From Pratylenchus scribneri (taxonomy: Eukaryota > Nematoda > Chromadorea > Rhabditida > Pratylenchidae), in the NCBI GenBank assembly GCA_030063045.1, contig JAQSEB010000004.1, positions 2,294,001-2,358,000 on the forward strand: a stretch of 64,000 nucleotides of DNA, read 5' to 3'. The translations under genes were made by a program, and so were the position numbers. Within the stretch, counting starts at the first letter, position 1, and every line of letters starts with the position of its first letter. The notes beneath the pieces are model-generated. The model worked only from the letters and a program-made list of their open reading frames with translations. It was not told the origin of the DNA and ran no database searches. Below, piece by piece: positions 52,636 through 64,000 of the stretch.

Positions 52636-53517
52636 TCAGCGGAAAATTTTAATTCAGTATCCAATGTTTGGATTTTTAAGATATTAATTAATAATAGATT
52701 ATTTTTTTAATATAAATTAAAAATAGATTAAATGTTTTGATTAATCATTTAAATTAAATGCAAATATTTTCTCGCGTTAAATACGTCCATGAAATCTTCA
52801 ACAATTTCTTATCATATTTTCGTTTATAATTTTATTTTTATGACCCATAACAACACACATTTTGTTGGGGTTTTATTGGTGGTTTTTCCCATAAATTTTT
52901 CATGTCCTCTTTGCTCCATCTTGGATGATATTGCTGAACATTTCGAACTCAATTTTGAATTGATTTAAAGGATTGTGATGATATTCGTAATTCTATTTCC
53001 TCATATAAAATTTGCTTTTTTAACAAATATTTTTAGCAAACAATATTCAATTTTATGGTCATTTTTTCCATTTTATCCAATGCATTTTACCATTTTTGAA
53101 TAACAATTTGAATAAATTAATCACGACCAGAGTTTATCCCTTCAAAAACTTATTGTTATGAGAAATTAAACAACTGTTCCAATCTGGACCCAAATAGCTT
53201 CTCCGGATAATAAAAATAATAAAACCAATCCCTATTCCCTATTCAGTGTTCTTTGGCCCCGATCAGCCCTGATAGAATTTTTCCACTTTTATTTTTGAAA
53301 ATTTTTGTTTTTAACTTTGAAGATTTTCTGTTTCAATTAGCATTTTCAGGCTAAAAGTTCAAAGTTAAAATCAAAATTTTCATAGTTAATGGTGATTGAT
53401 ATAATTCCTTCAATGTCCTCCTCATCGAATTCTATCACTCCTCCAATACTATAAAATTTATAATTTGAGAAAATTTTCAATAATTAGGCTATAATTTTTG
53501 ACTAGTACTCAAATATA

Positions 53518-56500
53518 ATGGTCCAACTTCGGCATATAATTTTTTTGGTCTCCATGATTTGCTTGACGCTCATCTTCGCCAACAGTCTATTGCTAAATTT
53601 CACCATTATTTGCATGGAACCAAATGGTAAGAAATTTAGCAACAATAATTTGATAATATATTTTAGAAAATTGCTTTTTATTGAAATAAAATTTTTTTGA
53701 ATTTTTGTTTTTAATTGAAATTTTGGTCTTCCAAAATTTATTTTTTTCCCTTCTTTTTGAAGATTAAATCTATCCAAAATAAAACACATTTCATTCCGAA
53801 AAAGACTAAGCTAACCGGAATGAAACACAAATCTAACCAGAATGAAACACAAACCAGAAAATACAAAATCTAACCGGAATGAAACACAATTCTTTCCGGA
53901 AAAGACTAATCTAATCGGAATGAAATACAATTCTTTCCGGAAAAGACTAAACTAACCGGAATGAAATACAATTCTTTCCGGAAAAGACTAAACTAACCGG
54001 AATGAAATACAATTCTTTCCGGAAAAGACTAAACTAACCGGAATGAAATACAATTCTTTCCGGAAAAGACTTATCTAATCGGAATGAAACACAATTCTTT
54101 CCGAAAAAAACTAATCTAACTTGAATGAAATACAAATCTAAACGGAATGAAACAGAAATCTAACCAGAATGAAACACAAATCTTACCGAAATGAAACACA
54201 ATTATTTCCGGAAAAGACTAAACTAACCGGAATGAAATACAATTCTTTCCGGAAAAGACTAAACTAACCGGAATGAAATACAATTCTTTCCGGAAAAGAC
54301 TAATCTAACCGGAATGAAATACAATTCTTTCCGGAAAAGACTAAACTAACCGGAATGAAATACAATTCTTTCCGGAAAAGACTAATCTAACCGTAATTAA
54401 ACACAATTCTTTCCGGAAAAGACTAAACTAACCGGAATGAAATACAATTCTTTCCGGAAAAGACTTATCTAATCGGAATGAAACACAATTCTTTCCGAAA
54501 AAAACTAATCTAACTTGAATGAAATACAAATCTAAACGGAATGAAACAGAAATCTAACCAGAATGAAACACAAATCTTACCGAAATGAAACACAATTATT
54601 TCCGGAAAAGACTAAACTAACCGGAATGAAATACAATTCTTTCCGGAAAAGACTAATTACTCAAGTTAATGGGTGGTCTTGCTGAGCCAGAGGGGACTAG
54701 GAGGAATTACGAGGAATTGGAATATGGGATTTGGAATAGTTGGAAAAGCGCAAAGTCCGGGCCCTAGGCTTTGCTTGTTCCCAAATCCTCATTTGGAATA
54801 TCTTTATTAGCTTGACTGTTCGCTCTTTTAGCGATGAGATATTCTCCTTGGGATAATTCTTGGTGGCTGAAAATAAGAATGGAAAGTGGAAAGAATTATG
54901 GATGGTCCCGGGGAGAGTATCTCTCATCGATCAAGGGGAGGGGATATGGCCATTAGGACGAGAAGAGGCGGGATTAAGATGTGAATGGAAGATAATAGAT
55001 CCCCCATGAATATGGGTTGAATAAGGGAAATGTTTGAATGCGTGACACCCTTACACTCAAATGAAAGATAAATTTTTGTCAGAAAATTTATACTAACTTA
55101 TCTAATATCTGCAATAATTCCTCTTTTCCCATTTTTAACACACTATGCCATCATATTCACTAAAATTCAGATTCCGACCAAAACAATAAATCAACATCAT
55201 CAGCATCATCATCGTTGTTTTCGCCGATGCAGAGATCAGCGTTGTTCTCGGCCACAGCAATTGGCGCCATTGTCGGCGGTATCCCGATTAACAAGTTGAT
55301 TGGGCGCTTCACCCTTCGGTGAGTTTAATTTTGATCCCGTGAATCATATCAATAAAAAATTAATTTACCAAATATTAATTTTGAAGGATTCATTAAATTG
55401 TTAATCTTAATTTTCCAAAGACGAACTATTACTGGTTATGGCCTTTTATCTGCATTGTCTACATTGGCCACTCCATTTCTCCACTATCTTTTTGGATTTC
55501 CTGTACTTTTGGTGACTCGAATATTACAGGTCAGTCTTTTTCCAATTCTGTAATAATTTAATGACGCCAGTAGAAGAGAAAAAGCCTCGGATTTCCTAGT
55601 GAGTTTAAGAAGAATTTTAGAGATTTTATAATATTTTATTAAAATAAAAAAAAATTTCTAAATAATTTCGGATTTTTTTTAAAGGGTACTGCATTTCCGG
55701 CAGAATATGTGACCAACAGTATGGTGACTCGAAAATGGGCTACACTGAATTCGGCTGGCACATTTTTAATGCTCATTTCCTCACATTTTCAAGTACCATT
55801 ATTCTAATTAATAAATTATACAAATTCTTAAATTAATCTATAGCTTGGCCCACTGTTAACAATGCCAGCAGCCGGGCTTTTTTGTGAATCCAGCTGGGGC
55901 TGGCAGGGAATTTATTATGTGCAAGGTGGATTAACATTGGCATTTTTTGCTTTATTTTATGTAATATTTCGCGACACTCCCACTGAACATCCGTAAGCAT
56001 TTATAGCCATATTATTAAAAATAAATATTTTTTCGAAATTTTTTTATTGAATTTGCTCATAAAAATTAAATTTAAAATAATAAAAATATTTTAAAAGTAG
56101 ATAAAATTAAATTTTTAAATTTTTATTAAATCAACTTTAAAAAAAGTTGGATAATAACAATTTAAATATAAATAATTATCAGAGATTAATTAAATCAATA
56201 ATTTATAAGAAAGAAATAGACAGAATATTATTAAAAAATAATAATATTATCAAATTTATGGCCAAAAATAGGCAATTTTCAGACAATAAATTTTAATTCT
56301 TTTGTAGCAAAGTTATTAAAATTCTTTTTAATTGCAATTTTTAATTTAAAAATTAATGTCAAAATAACCATTGACATTTATCATAGATGGATATCCCATC
56401 AAGAATTGGCCCAAATCCAATGTGGAAAGAGGATTTCACTTGTCACTTGCAAAGAGGATGGCACCATTCAGCCCAGAAATGTTCCCTATAAGGCCATTCT

Positions 56501-59500
56501 CAGCGATTGGGCAGTTTGGCTTCTGCTTTTGGCATTTTTCAGCGATGAAGTCGGCTTTCAAATTTACACCCAACTTGGGCCATACTATTTGAATAAGGCA
56601 AGGAATTTTTAATTCAATTTTATTAATAAAAATTCAATTGAGAAATCAAATCAATTTTTCAAGTAAATATTAGCTATAAATTTAGCAAATTTTCTACCAA
56701 TTTAAAATTTTTAACTCTGCAGATTTTAGTTGAAATGATTAGAGAAAGAAATAGTTAATCTGATTGGAAAATAACAAAGTTATTAATAAAAAAAAAGAGA
56801 CAAAATTTATCAAAATTGGGCAGTTTTGGTTTTCTGGCCATAATCATTTTTGCCAAATAAATTTTAGATCAATTATTTTGATATCAAAATACACTATAGT
56901 AAATAAATTCCATTGCTTTGAAAATTTTATTAACTATTTAAAAAAATTAAACGGGATATTGATCAGTGCCGATAATATTTATCATAGTTTTAAATTTAAA
57001 TTAAAGTATTTAAGAAGTGCATGTGAATTGAAATAAAACTATTATTTTAACTGTCCTTCAATTTCCGCCTTTTCCTTTTAATTTTGCTTTTTCTCAAAAT
57101 AATTCAGAAAAAAATTCTTCAAGGTGATTGGAATTGGTGTGGCCGGAACTGGCCTCTTTGCCGCCCTCCCCTATGCCGTATCAATGGTCACCAAATTGTT
57201 GGGTGGGCCAATCAATGATTTGTTGTTGTCTCGATGTTTGAGCGAAAAGGCCAGAATAAAGCTGTTCGCCGGAATTTCACAGGTCCAATTGAAATTTTTA
57301 AAAATTATTTTTAAATAATAAAATAATTTAGTTTTAGCATTTTTAGAACCCAAATTTTTTTTTATTAATTTTCTAAAAAATTCTACATTCATTTTTTCAC
57401 ATTTTTAGTATGGAATTGCATTCAGTTTTTTGGGCCTAGCCTTCATTCCCCTATTCACCCATTCCCTCTGGTTGATTATGCCATTCTATGCCACCATGAA
57501 TATGTTCACTGGCCTCGATTTCCTCGGTGTTATTCGTTGCTCTCAGACAGTAATTTTTATAATTTTTTCACTTTGAAATATTTTTAATTATTTTGTCGTT
57601 AGATATATTCTTAAAAGCTTTATGAAAAATTATGAATTTGCAAAAAACTTATCATATCGAATTTATGAGGCCATATAATTTTGAACATAATAGTGTTGAA
57701 GGTTAGGATTAGGTTAGACGGTAGAATATAGATTAGTACTTAATGCTCGGAACATGGGAATCCTAAATATTTTTAATTTAGCCAAGTTAATTTCTCTTTA
57801 AAAATTATTTTTGTCAAGAAAAAATTTATGCATTTTCAATACTATCCATTTTTAAATCTAAAAATAGGCAAATTCTAGAATTTAGACAATAATTTATCTT
57901 TTATTACCTTATTATTTAGCCAAATACTGAAAAAAAATGAAGCTGGACCTTTTATAGACTATAAAATTTGGCAAATTCTAACAATTTATCTAAAATTTTA
58001 ATATTTCGAATTTTTCCTCTATTTTCACCATAAAAGATGTCACTTCGCCATTCGGAATTGATCAGTGCCTGGGAAGCCATTCTGAGCAGCATAATTGCAT
58101 TGGTCCTCCCAGCAATTGTGAATGCCGTGGCACCCGATGATTCTTTGGAACAGGTAAATGAATTAATTTGGATTAAAAAATTATATATTTAAAATTTTTT
58201 ATGGGGTGTCATTTAAAAGTGGGCAAAAATTAAAATTATTTAGACTTTTAAAGCCATTTTTATAATTAATTAATTTTTCCATTTTATAATTATTTAATTT
58301 GTCCAAAAAATTAAATTTTCCATTTTTATTAATATAATTATTTAATTTTTCCAAAAATTTAAATTTTCCATTTATATAATTATTTAATTTTTCCAAAAAT
58401 TTAAATTTTCCATTTTTATAATTATTTAATTTTTCCAAAAATTTAAATTTTCCATTTATATAATTATTTAATTTTTCCAAAAATTTAAATTTCCCATTTT
58501 TATAATTATTTAATTTTTCCAAAAATTTAAATTTTCCATTTATATAATTATTTAATTTTTCCAAAAATTTAAATTTTCCATTTATATAATTATTTAATTT
58601 TTCCAAAAATTTAAATTTTCCATTTTTATAATTATTTAATTTTTCCAAAAATTTAAATTTTCCATTTATATAATTATTTAATTTTTCCAAAAATTTAAAT
58701 TTTCCATTTTTATAATTATTTAATTTTTCCAAAAATTTAAATTTTCCATTTATATAATTATTTAATTTGTCCAAAAATTTAAATTTCCCATTTTTATAAT
58801 TATTTAATTTTTCCAAAAATTTAAATTTCCCATTTTTATAATTATTTAATTTTTCCAAAAATTTAAATTTCCCATTTTTATAATTATTTAATTTTTCCAA
58901 AAATTTAAATTTTCCATTTATATAATTATTTAATTTTTCCAAAAATTTAAATTTCCCATTTTTATAATTATTTAATTTTTCCAAAAATTTAAATTTCCCA
59001 TTTTTATAATTATTTAATTTTTCCAAAAATTTAAATTTCCCATTTTTATAATTATTTAATTTTTCCAAAAATTTAAATTTTCCATTTATATAATTATTTA
59101 ATTTTTCCAAAAATTTAAATTTCCCATTTTTATAATTATTTAATTTTTCCAAAAATTTAAATTTCCCATTTTTATAATTATTTAATTTTTCCAAAAATTT
59201 AAATTTCCCATTTTTATAATTATTTAATTTTTCCAAAAATTTAAATTTTCCATTTATATAATTATTTAATTTTTCCAAAAATTTAAATTTTCCATTTATA
59301 TAATTATTTAATTTTTCCAAAAATTTAAATTTTCCATTTTTATAATTATTTAATTTGTCCAAAAATTTAAATTTTTATTTAAAAAATTGACTTTTTGAAC
59401 ATAAAACTTGAATTTATTTCAATATTTTTAATTTTATATTCAAAATTTTTGCCAAATTAAGATGATTAAAAAAATTTTAATTGAGATATTTTCTGAAAAA

Positions 59501-59723
59501 TTTAATTTCTCAGTTTTAATTAATTTTCAAAATAATTTTTTAAATATATTAACAGTGGATGCGTGTGCTAATGGCAATTGCACTCATTTTGATCCTTTCC
59601 ATTACGGCATTCATTGTGTTCGGCAAAACCTCGCCGCGAAAATGGGCTTTGATTGATTCGGGGTCAACGAATGTTGTGACAGATATTTCCACCACTAACA
59701 TTGGAATTCATGACAAATTTTGA
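53518..59723 (+). CDS. SLC17-type major facilitator transporter (sialin/phosphate family)
   Basis: Ten exons: 53518-53626, 55171-55318, 55421-55529, 55685-55792, 55844-55992, 56387-56597, 57124-57282, 57409-57549, 58037-58153 and 59556-59723; phases match and give 472 residues, normal for the family. Family features are RHIIFLVSMICLTLIFANSL in TM1, GAIVGGIPINKLIGRF, GTAFPAEYVTNSMVTRKWA, LGPLLTMPAAGLFC with SWGWQGIYYVQGG, and the conserved DTPTEHPWIS at the end of the first half, then VPYKAILSDWAVW and FGKTSPRKWA at the end. SLC17 proteins carry organic anions or phosphate across plasma or vesicle membranes; the substrate here cannot be told. TM1 lacks the usual RVNLSVAIV wording (LLLNFTIICM instead). 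Intron 56598-57123 uses a GC donor. Introns 1 and 9 contain minisatellites. Confidence 0.9.
53785..54660. repeat. 41-bp minisatellite in SLC17 intron 1
   Basis: About twenty copies of a 41-bp unit made of AATTCTTTCCGGAAAAGACT, AAACTAACCGGAATGAAATA and C. A block of several hundred bases, including the unusual units with AAACGGAATGAAACAG, is repeated (near 54050-54250 and 54465-54650), so larger pieces were also duplicated. The unit is the reverse complement of a close relative of the array at 2.04-2.56 kb. Confidence 0.95.
54661..55170. other. GC-richer intron segment of unknown origin
   Basis: The remainder of SLC17 intron 1 is richer in G and C than other introns, with GAGGAATT repeats, CCGGGCCCTAGGC and CGATCAAGGGGAGG. 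No terminal inverted repeats or open frame of recognised family was found. It may be an old insertion. Confidence 0.3.
58255..59385. repeat. 42-bp minisatellite in SLC17 intron 9
   Basis: About 27 copies of a 42-bp unit: AATTATTTAATTTTTCCAAA, AATTTAAATTTTCCATTTTT and AT, with a T/A variant at one position (ATTTTTAT versus ATTTATAT) and TTCC/TCCC variants. Because 42 is a multiple of three, one minus-strand frame stays open across the whole array; it starts with TTG, has no ATG until its end, and is not called as a gene. Confidence 0.95.
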
Positions 59724-59766
59724 ATAATTATTTTTACATTAATGAAATGTCTCTCTTCCTTCTTCC

Positions 59767-59784
59767 AATAAAAATGGCAATAAA
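59767..59784 (+). terminator. Polyadenylation signals of the SLC17-like gene
   Basis: Two AATAAA motifs (59767 and 59779) lie 44-56 bases after the stop codon. Confidence 0.6.
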
Positions 59785-60132
59785 ATAAACTAAATTTTGA
59801 AAATTATATTTAATTATGATTGATGAAAACTTTATTGAATTAGAGATGGATTGAATATAAATTCTACAAAAATAAATTGCCAATGATAATAAGGAATTGT
59901 TTTAAATAAAGACAATCTTTAGTCTCATGAATAAATTTAAAAATGTTAAAAAAATTTCAAATATTTTTAAGTATTTGATTGATCCACATCATTATTCTTG
60001 CCAATGGTTTATATAAAAGTGAATTGAAAAATCAAAAAAAAAAAAATATTAATAAATTTGATATTTTCTCTGCATTTTCCCCAATATGATGCCTAATTCT
60101 CTTAAATAATTTATTCATATTTAAATTCCATT
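59785..60132. other. Short convergent intergenic spacer
   Basis: AT-rich DNA between the 3' ends of the plus-strand SLC17-like gene and the minus-strand ShKT gene. Nothing else is recognised. Confidence 0.5.
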
Positions 60133-60138
60133 TTTATT
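60133..60138 (-). terminator. Polyadenylation signal of the ShKT/charged-tail gene
   Basis: AATAAA on the minus strand about 85 bases beyond the stop codon at 60223. Confidence 0.5.
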
Positions 60139-60222
60139 AATTCTTCTTTCAATTAATATTTTAAAATCATTAATAAATATAATTTAATAAATTTCTCATT
60201 TTACCCCTTCATTCATCCTCCT

Positions 60223-63200
60223 TCAATCATCCCTTTTTAATGAATGCATTTTCTGCTTGAATTCATTCCAATCCACTTTCTTATTATTATTCTTCTTGCC
60301 AATTGTTGCCTTTTTCACGTCATCTCGAATTCCGTGCATTCCTCGACGGAATTGATCCCAATAATTGTTGCGCTCATCCTCTTCTTCCTCCTCATCATCT
60401 TCTTCCATCGAATAGCTTCCCTCATAATCATAATCATCTTCTCTGGAAGAATAATCCTCTTCATCTTCTTCCTCTTCTTCATCATTATAATATTCTTCTT
60501 CTTCCATTCTATTCTTCCTTTTTCTCTTCCTCTTCCCTTCATCTTCATCCCCATCTCTTCTTTTCTCTTTCTTTTCTTCTTCTATTTTATTCTTCCTTCT
60601 ACTCTTCCTCTTCTCTTCATCCTCATCTCTACTTCGTTTCTCTTCCTTTTCTTCTTCTTCATCCTCCATTTTATTCTTCCTTCCAATCTTCTTCTTCCTT
60701 TCATTTTCATCTTCATCCTCGTCTCTACTTTTCTCTTCCTTTTCCTCTTCGTCCTCCGCTTTATTCTTCCTTCTGCTCTTCCTCTTCTCTTCATCCTCAT
60801 CTCTTCTTCTCTCTTCTTCCTCCATTCTATTTTTTCTATTCTTCCTCTTTCCTTCATCTTCAACCTCATCTCTACTTCTTTTCTCTTCCTTTTCCTCTTC
60901 GCCCTCCGCTTTATTCTTCCTTCTGCTCTTCCTCTTCTCTTCATCCTCATCTCTTCTTCTTTTCTCTTCATCCTCCATTCTATTTTTTCTATTCTTCTTC
61001 TTCCTTTCATCTTCATCCTCATCTCTTCTCATCTCATCCTCATCATCCTTCTTCTTCCCTGTTTTCTTTTTTTTTTCCTCATTTTTCTTCTCTTCATCCT
61101 CTTTTCTTCTCCTCTCTTCTTCCTCATCATTCTTCTTCCCTTTAGCCCTTTCTTCCATATTCTTCTTCTTCGTCTCTTCAATCCTCTTCTCATGAATTAA
61201 TTCACCTTCTTCGGGAGTTAATTTTCCCGGCTTTTTTGGCCCTGTTTTCCCTCCAATTTTTGACGGCAATAATGGGGATGTAGATTTTGGCATTGTGGTG
61301 TTATTTGCTGGAATATTCAAATTCAGATTTAAAATTTTATTTTGTTTATTTTTTTAATTTTCAAATATTTTTTTTTGGTTCCCAAAATTATATCCTAATG
61401 GGTAGGTAAGCTTTACGAAAATTAGCATCTTATTTTTTTGACCAAATTTTGGATTGATTTTCAACATTCAATCTAGGTCAATTCAGAGTCTTATTTGCGT
61501 GGAATTTTCACTTTTTCACTACAATTTCTGGAAAATATATTGTTCGCAAATTGGTATTTTAGTTTTATGACACTTTTAAAATCCTCACTAAATTAGCAGT
61601 TTTTTAAACCCTAATGCCCACCAATTCATCTAAAAAAAGCCCATTTAACTTAAGACATTCTGCTACTTTTGGCAAATTTTTTTTTGGAAAATTGATCAAT
61701 TAAATGGATTAATCAAATTATAATTATCATAAAAATTCCAAAATTTTTACAGCGAAAAATAATTTAAAATTTACGAATAAATTCCCCCATATAACTATTT
61801 TTTCAGTTGTCTTTAAAGCTTAATCCCTTCAGTCGTCCTATTTTTACCAGAAGGATTTTCTGTTGAATTGTTCGCCTCTTCCTGATTCTTCTCCCAGTCC
61901 CAATGTTTGCCATTCAGCCTCTCGTCCGTGTCATCCTCGTAAAAAGCTGCGTCCATTGTTGTTGAAGGTGGTGAAGTTGAGGAAAAATTTGCATTTTCCG
62001 AATGATTTTTGCCCGTCAACTTATCCCAAATTGTTTCGAATAAGCCGGGTAAACCCTCGCTGCTGGATGCATTTGTGGAAGGCGAAGAAGGCATTGTGGG
62101 TATTCCCGTAGAGGTGGAAGGCATTGAATTTGTTGTGGTGGAATTTTCTATTTTGGAAAATTTGACAAAATTTAGGCAATTGAAAACATTTTTTACTTAA
62201 AATTTGTAAAATTGGAGATTTTTAGCTCAAAAAATTATTTTTAATAATAATTTCTTTATTTATTGATTACAGTATATATTCTTTTAGTATCTGGGGGATT
62301 ATTAGAGGATGGTCAGGCATTAAAGAAGTTAGGGTATTTTTTCTAATTTAATCGTCTATTTTTAATTCTTTCTAAATTTATTTCGGTAAATATCCCTTAA
62401 TAATATACCATTGATAAATTTCTGTCCAAGCCCTTCCGTGTCAATTTCATTCCATCCCCCATCGGCCATTTTCTTCACTTCGTCCAAGTCGAATCCATCG
62501 TACCAAGATGGATCTACTTTGGTCGATTTGTCAGTAGTTCTCATTTTGCCATTCGTTGTTGTCAAAGATGGCACTGTGATGTATTGTGGATTGCCTTCGT
62601 CGGATTCACTTGCATTTCGGCCAGTTAATTTATTCCAAATTGAATCAAGAAGGCCCTGTGCCGGTGATGAAGTTGGCGGTGGCACTGACATTGTGGTTGG
62701 ATTTGGAGGCGACATTTCGGTAGGGATTTGTGGAACAACAATCACATTTGGAGTTCTTTTTGGAGGTAAAATTGCCGGAGAAACTCCACCAATTTTTCCT
62801 TTGATCAGTGTTTTTGGTGGGTCAATATTTGAATTTGGATTTGCATTAATGCCATTTGATGGTGATGGCTTTGGTGGATCAGAATGGATTTGGGGCTGAC
62901 CTGGAGAAAATTTGTCTCAAATATTTGGTAATAACTAATTTGTTCCCCACAATTTTTTTTAAAAAAATTATATTAAATTTTATTTTTCGCTAAAAATAAA
63001 TATATTTATGTGTTTTCGATGATGGGGAATCCGAATACTTCATAGTTTTTTAATAATTAAATTTCCTGAACCAGCATAGGTATAGGTTCATAAACCGGTT
63101 TGAAAATTCGAACTGAATTTTTCGATTCATATTATACATCAATCGACGCATCTAGATGAGTAGAGTAAAAATATACCATTAATTTCGAAAAAAACTCAAA

Positions 63201-64000
63201 AGTAAAGAAATTAAAGCCATTATGATTGTGTAAAGTTGCTTAAGTGATTGGTGGAATAAAATGTAATAACTTCTGTAGATTTGAGTTTTACACGAAACTA
63301 ATGTCATATTTATGTTTTGATCATCTAGGCGCGTTGATTTATAATATGAACCGAAAAACTTGTTGACATTGAAAAGAAATCATTGAATTATTTAATTATT
63401 TGTACTTTTTCTACATTATCAAATAATAAATATCTATTAAAATAATTCTAAAATTTATCGCATTTTTTTGAAAAATTAGTCAATTTTTTTATATAATAAG
63501 CTTAAACAAAAATATTTAAATTTAATTAAAAAGTGCTAATTTTGAATAAAATTCCCTCCCTACCTTGTGCGCCTTGGCCATTTATTGGCTGTGGGCCAAT
63601 ATCCTTTGGCGGCACCAAATGACATAATTTGCACGATTTTGGACAAAGTTTAGCCTTCGTTTCCGATTTGTACATATCCATCAAGCAGAGGCCTCTTCGT
63701 GTCCAATGCTCACATCTACAAGAAATAATAATTGAATAAATTTGAAATAATTTGTTAAATTACTGTTTGAATTTGTCGTCACAATTTTGTTGTGGATTTT
63801 GACTATTAGTAGGCAAATTGCGAAAGGAAGGTATTAAAGGGGATTGCATCAAATTGGATGTGCCATTCTCATCGTTAGGCAACATTCCACCTTAAATTTT
63901 TGATAGATTTATTAAAAATTTTTATTTTCCAACAGCAAAAATATGCAGGCCCATGCCGTTCACAGCTCATTTGTGGATTTCCAGTGCAAATTTTGCTTTC
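60223..64000 (-). CDS. ShKT-domain protein with Pro/Ser/Thr linker and long charged repeat tail; 5' end beyond window
   Basis: Visible exons, in order: 64000-63934 (partial), 63890-63764, 63715-63564, 62900-62409, 62147-61848 and 61307-60223; phases match. The first part has SCERHGPAYFCCG. A six-cysteine ShKT domain follows (CDDKFKQCEHW, GLC, then KLCPKSCKLC), a fold common in nematode secreted proteins and often a potassium-channel-binding or protein-interaction module. Next come Pro/Asn-rich linkers holding two related motifs, LLDSIWNKLTGRN and LFETIWDKLTGKN. The last exon encodes about 360 residues, mostly Glu/Lys/Arg/Asp, with about seven repeats around RDEDEEKRKSRRKNK and MEDEE, ending in two WxxF-x(3)-MH copies (YWDQFRRGMHGIRDD and DWNEFKQKMHSLKRDD). 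The exon join 61848-61307 is inferred from phase; without it the upstream frame stops at 61813 and the tail would be a separate gene. Confidence 0.65.

Noticed and set aside
58199..59362. Minus-strand open frame of 387 codons made of a 14-residue Lys/Asn/Phe repeat
   Set aside because: It is the 42-bp minisatellite in SLC17 intron 9 read in a frame that happens to have no stop. It begins at TTG, has no ATG until near its end, and is antisense to an intron.
60244..61200. Long plus-strand frames (280-318 codons) rich in Leu/Ile/Phe or Ser/Pro/His
   Set aside because: They are the complement of the GA-rich coding repeats of the minus-strand charged tail; the minus frame has the in-phase splice acceptor, sensible N- and C-terminal segments and a polyadenylation signal.

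Overview
The window is nuclear DNA from a nematode. It is very AT-rich. Its genes are cut by short introns, and the families present are animal ones, several typical of nematodes: an innexin, an ShKT-domain secreted protein, an M13 neprilysin-like peptidase, an SLC17-type transporter, a TMEM144-like carrier, a P-glycoprotein-related membrane protein and a three-finger (Ly6/uPAR-like) surface protein. Four introns in four genes appear to start with GC instead of GT. From memory, raised GC-AG usage has been reported in the potato cyst nematode lineage, so a tylenchid plant-parasitic nematode is plausible but not proven.

Layout. 1-10.5 kb holds no convincing conventional gene. It contains degenerate duplications, a 41-bp minisatellite (2.04-2.56 kb), and a roughly 300-bp tandem repeat (5.5-7.9 kb) whose copies were invaded by two different short DNA transposons. 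One candidate small secreted peptide lies near 8.2 kb. 10.6-13.7 kb (minus) holds the second half of an innexin; its 5' exons are missing and a 5.9-kb minisatellite (13.77-19.65 kb) lies where they should be. 19.65-22.45 kb holds more repeats and a TA-flanked MITE. 22.7-27.7 kb (minus) is a complete seven-exon TMEM144-like gene. 27.7-34.2 kb is intergenic with degenerate tandem repeats. 34.3-40.3 kb (minus) is an intact eleven-exon gene for an ABCB-type protein that has both membrane domains but neither ATP-binding domain. 42.9-44.5 kb (plus) is a three-exon Ly6/three-finger GPI-type protein. 44.88-45.77 kb is another minisatellite. 46.2-52.6 kb (plus) is a complete ten-exon neprilysin-like peptidase behind a TATA box. 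53.5-59.7 kb (plus) is a ten-exon SLC17/MFS transporter with minisatellites in introns 1 and 9. 60.2-64.0 kb (minus) is an ShKT protein with a long charged tail, running off the right edge.

I derived exon models by hand from conserved protein motifs. For the five complete genes (TMEM144-like, ABCB-like, Ly6, neprilysin-like, SLC17-like) all exon phases add up and give open reading frames of 510, 575, 161, 750 and 472 residues. These genes share no obvious pathway; most encode membrane or secreted proteins.

The most unusual items are the ATPase-less P-glycoprotein-like gene, and a 10-bp palindrome (TTTCCGGAAA) shared by four otherwise different minisatellites spread over 52 kb.
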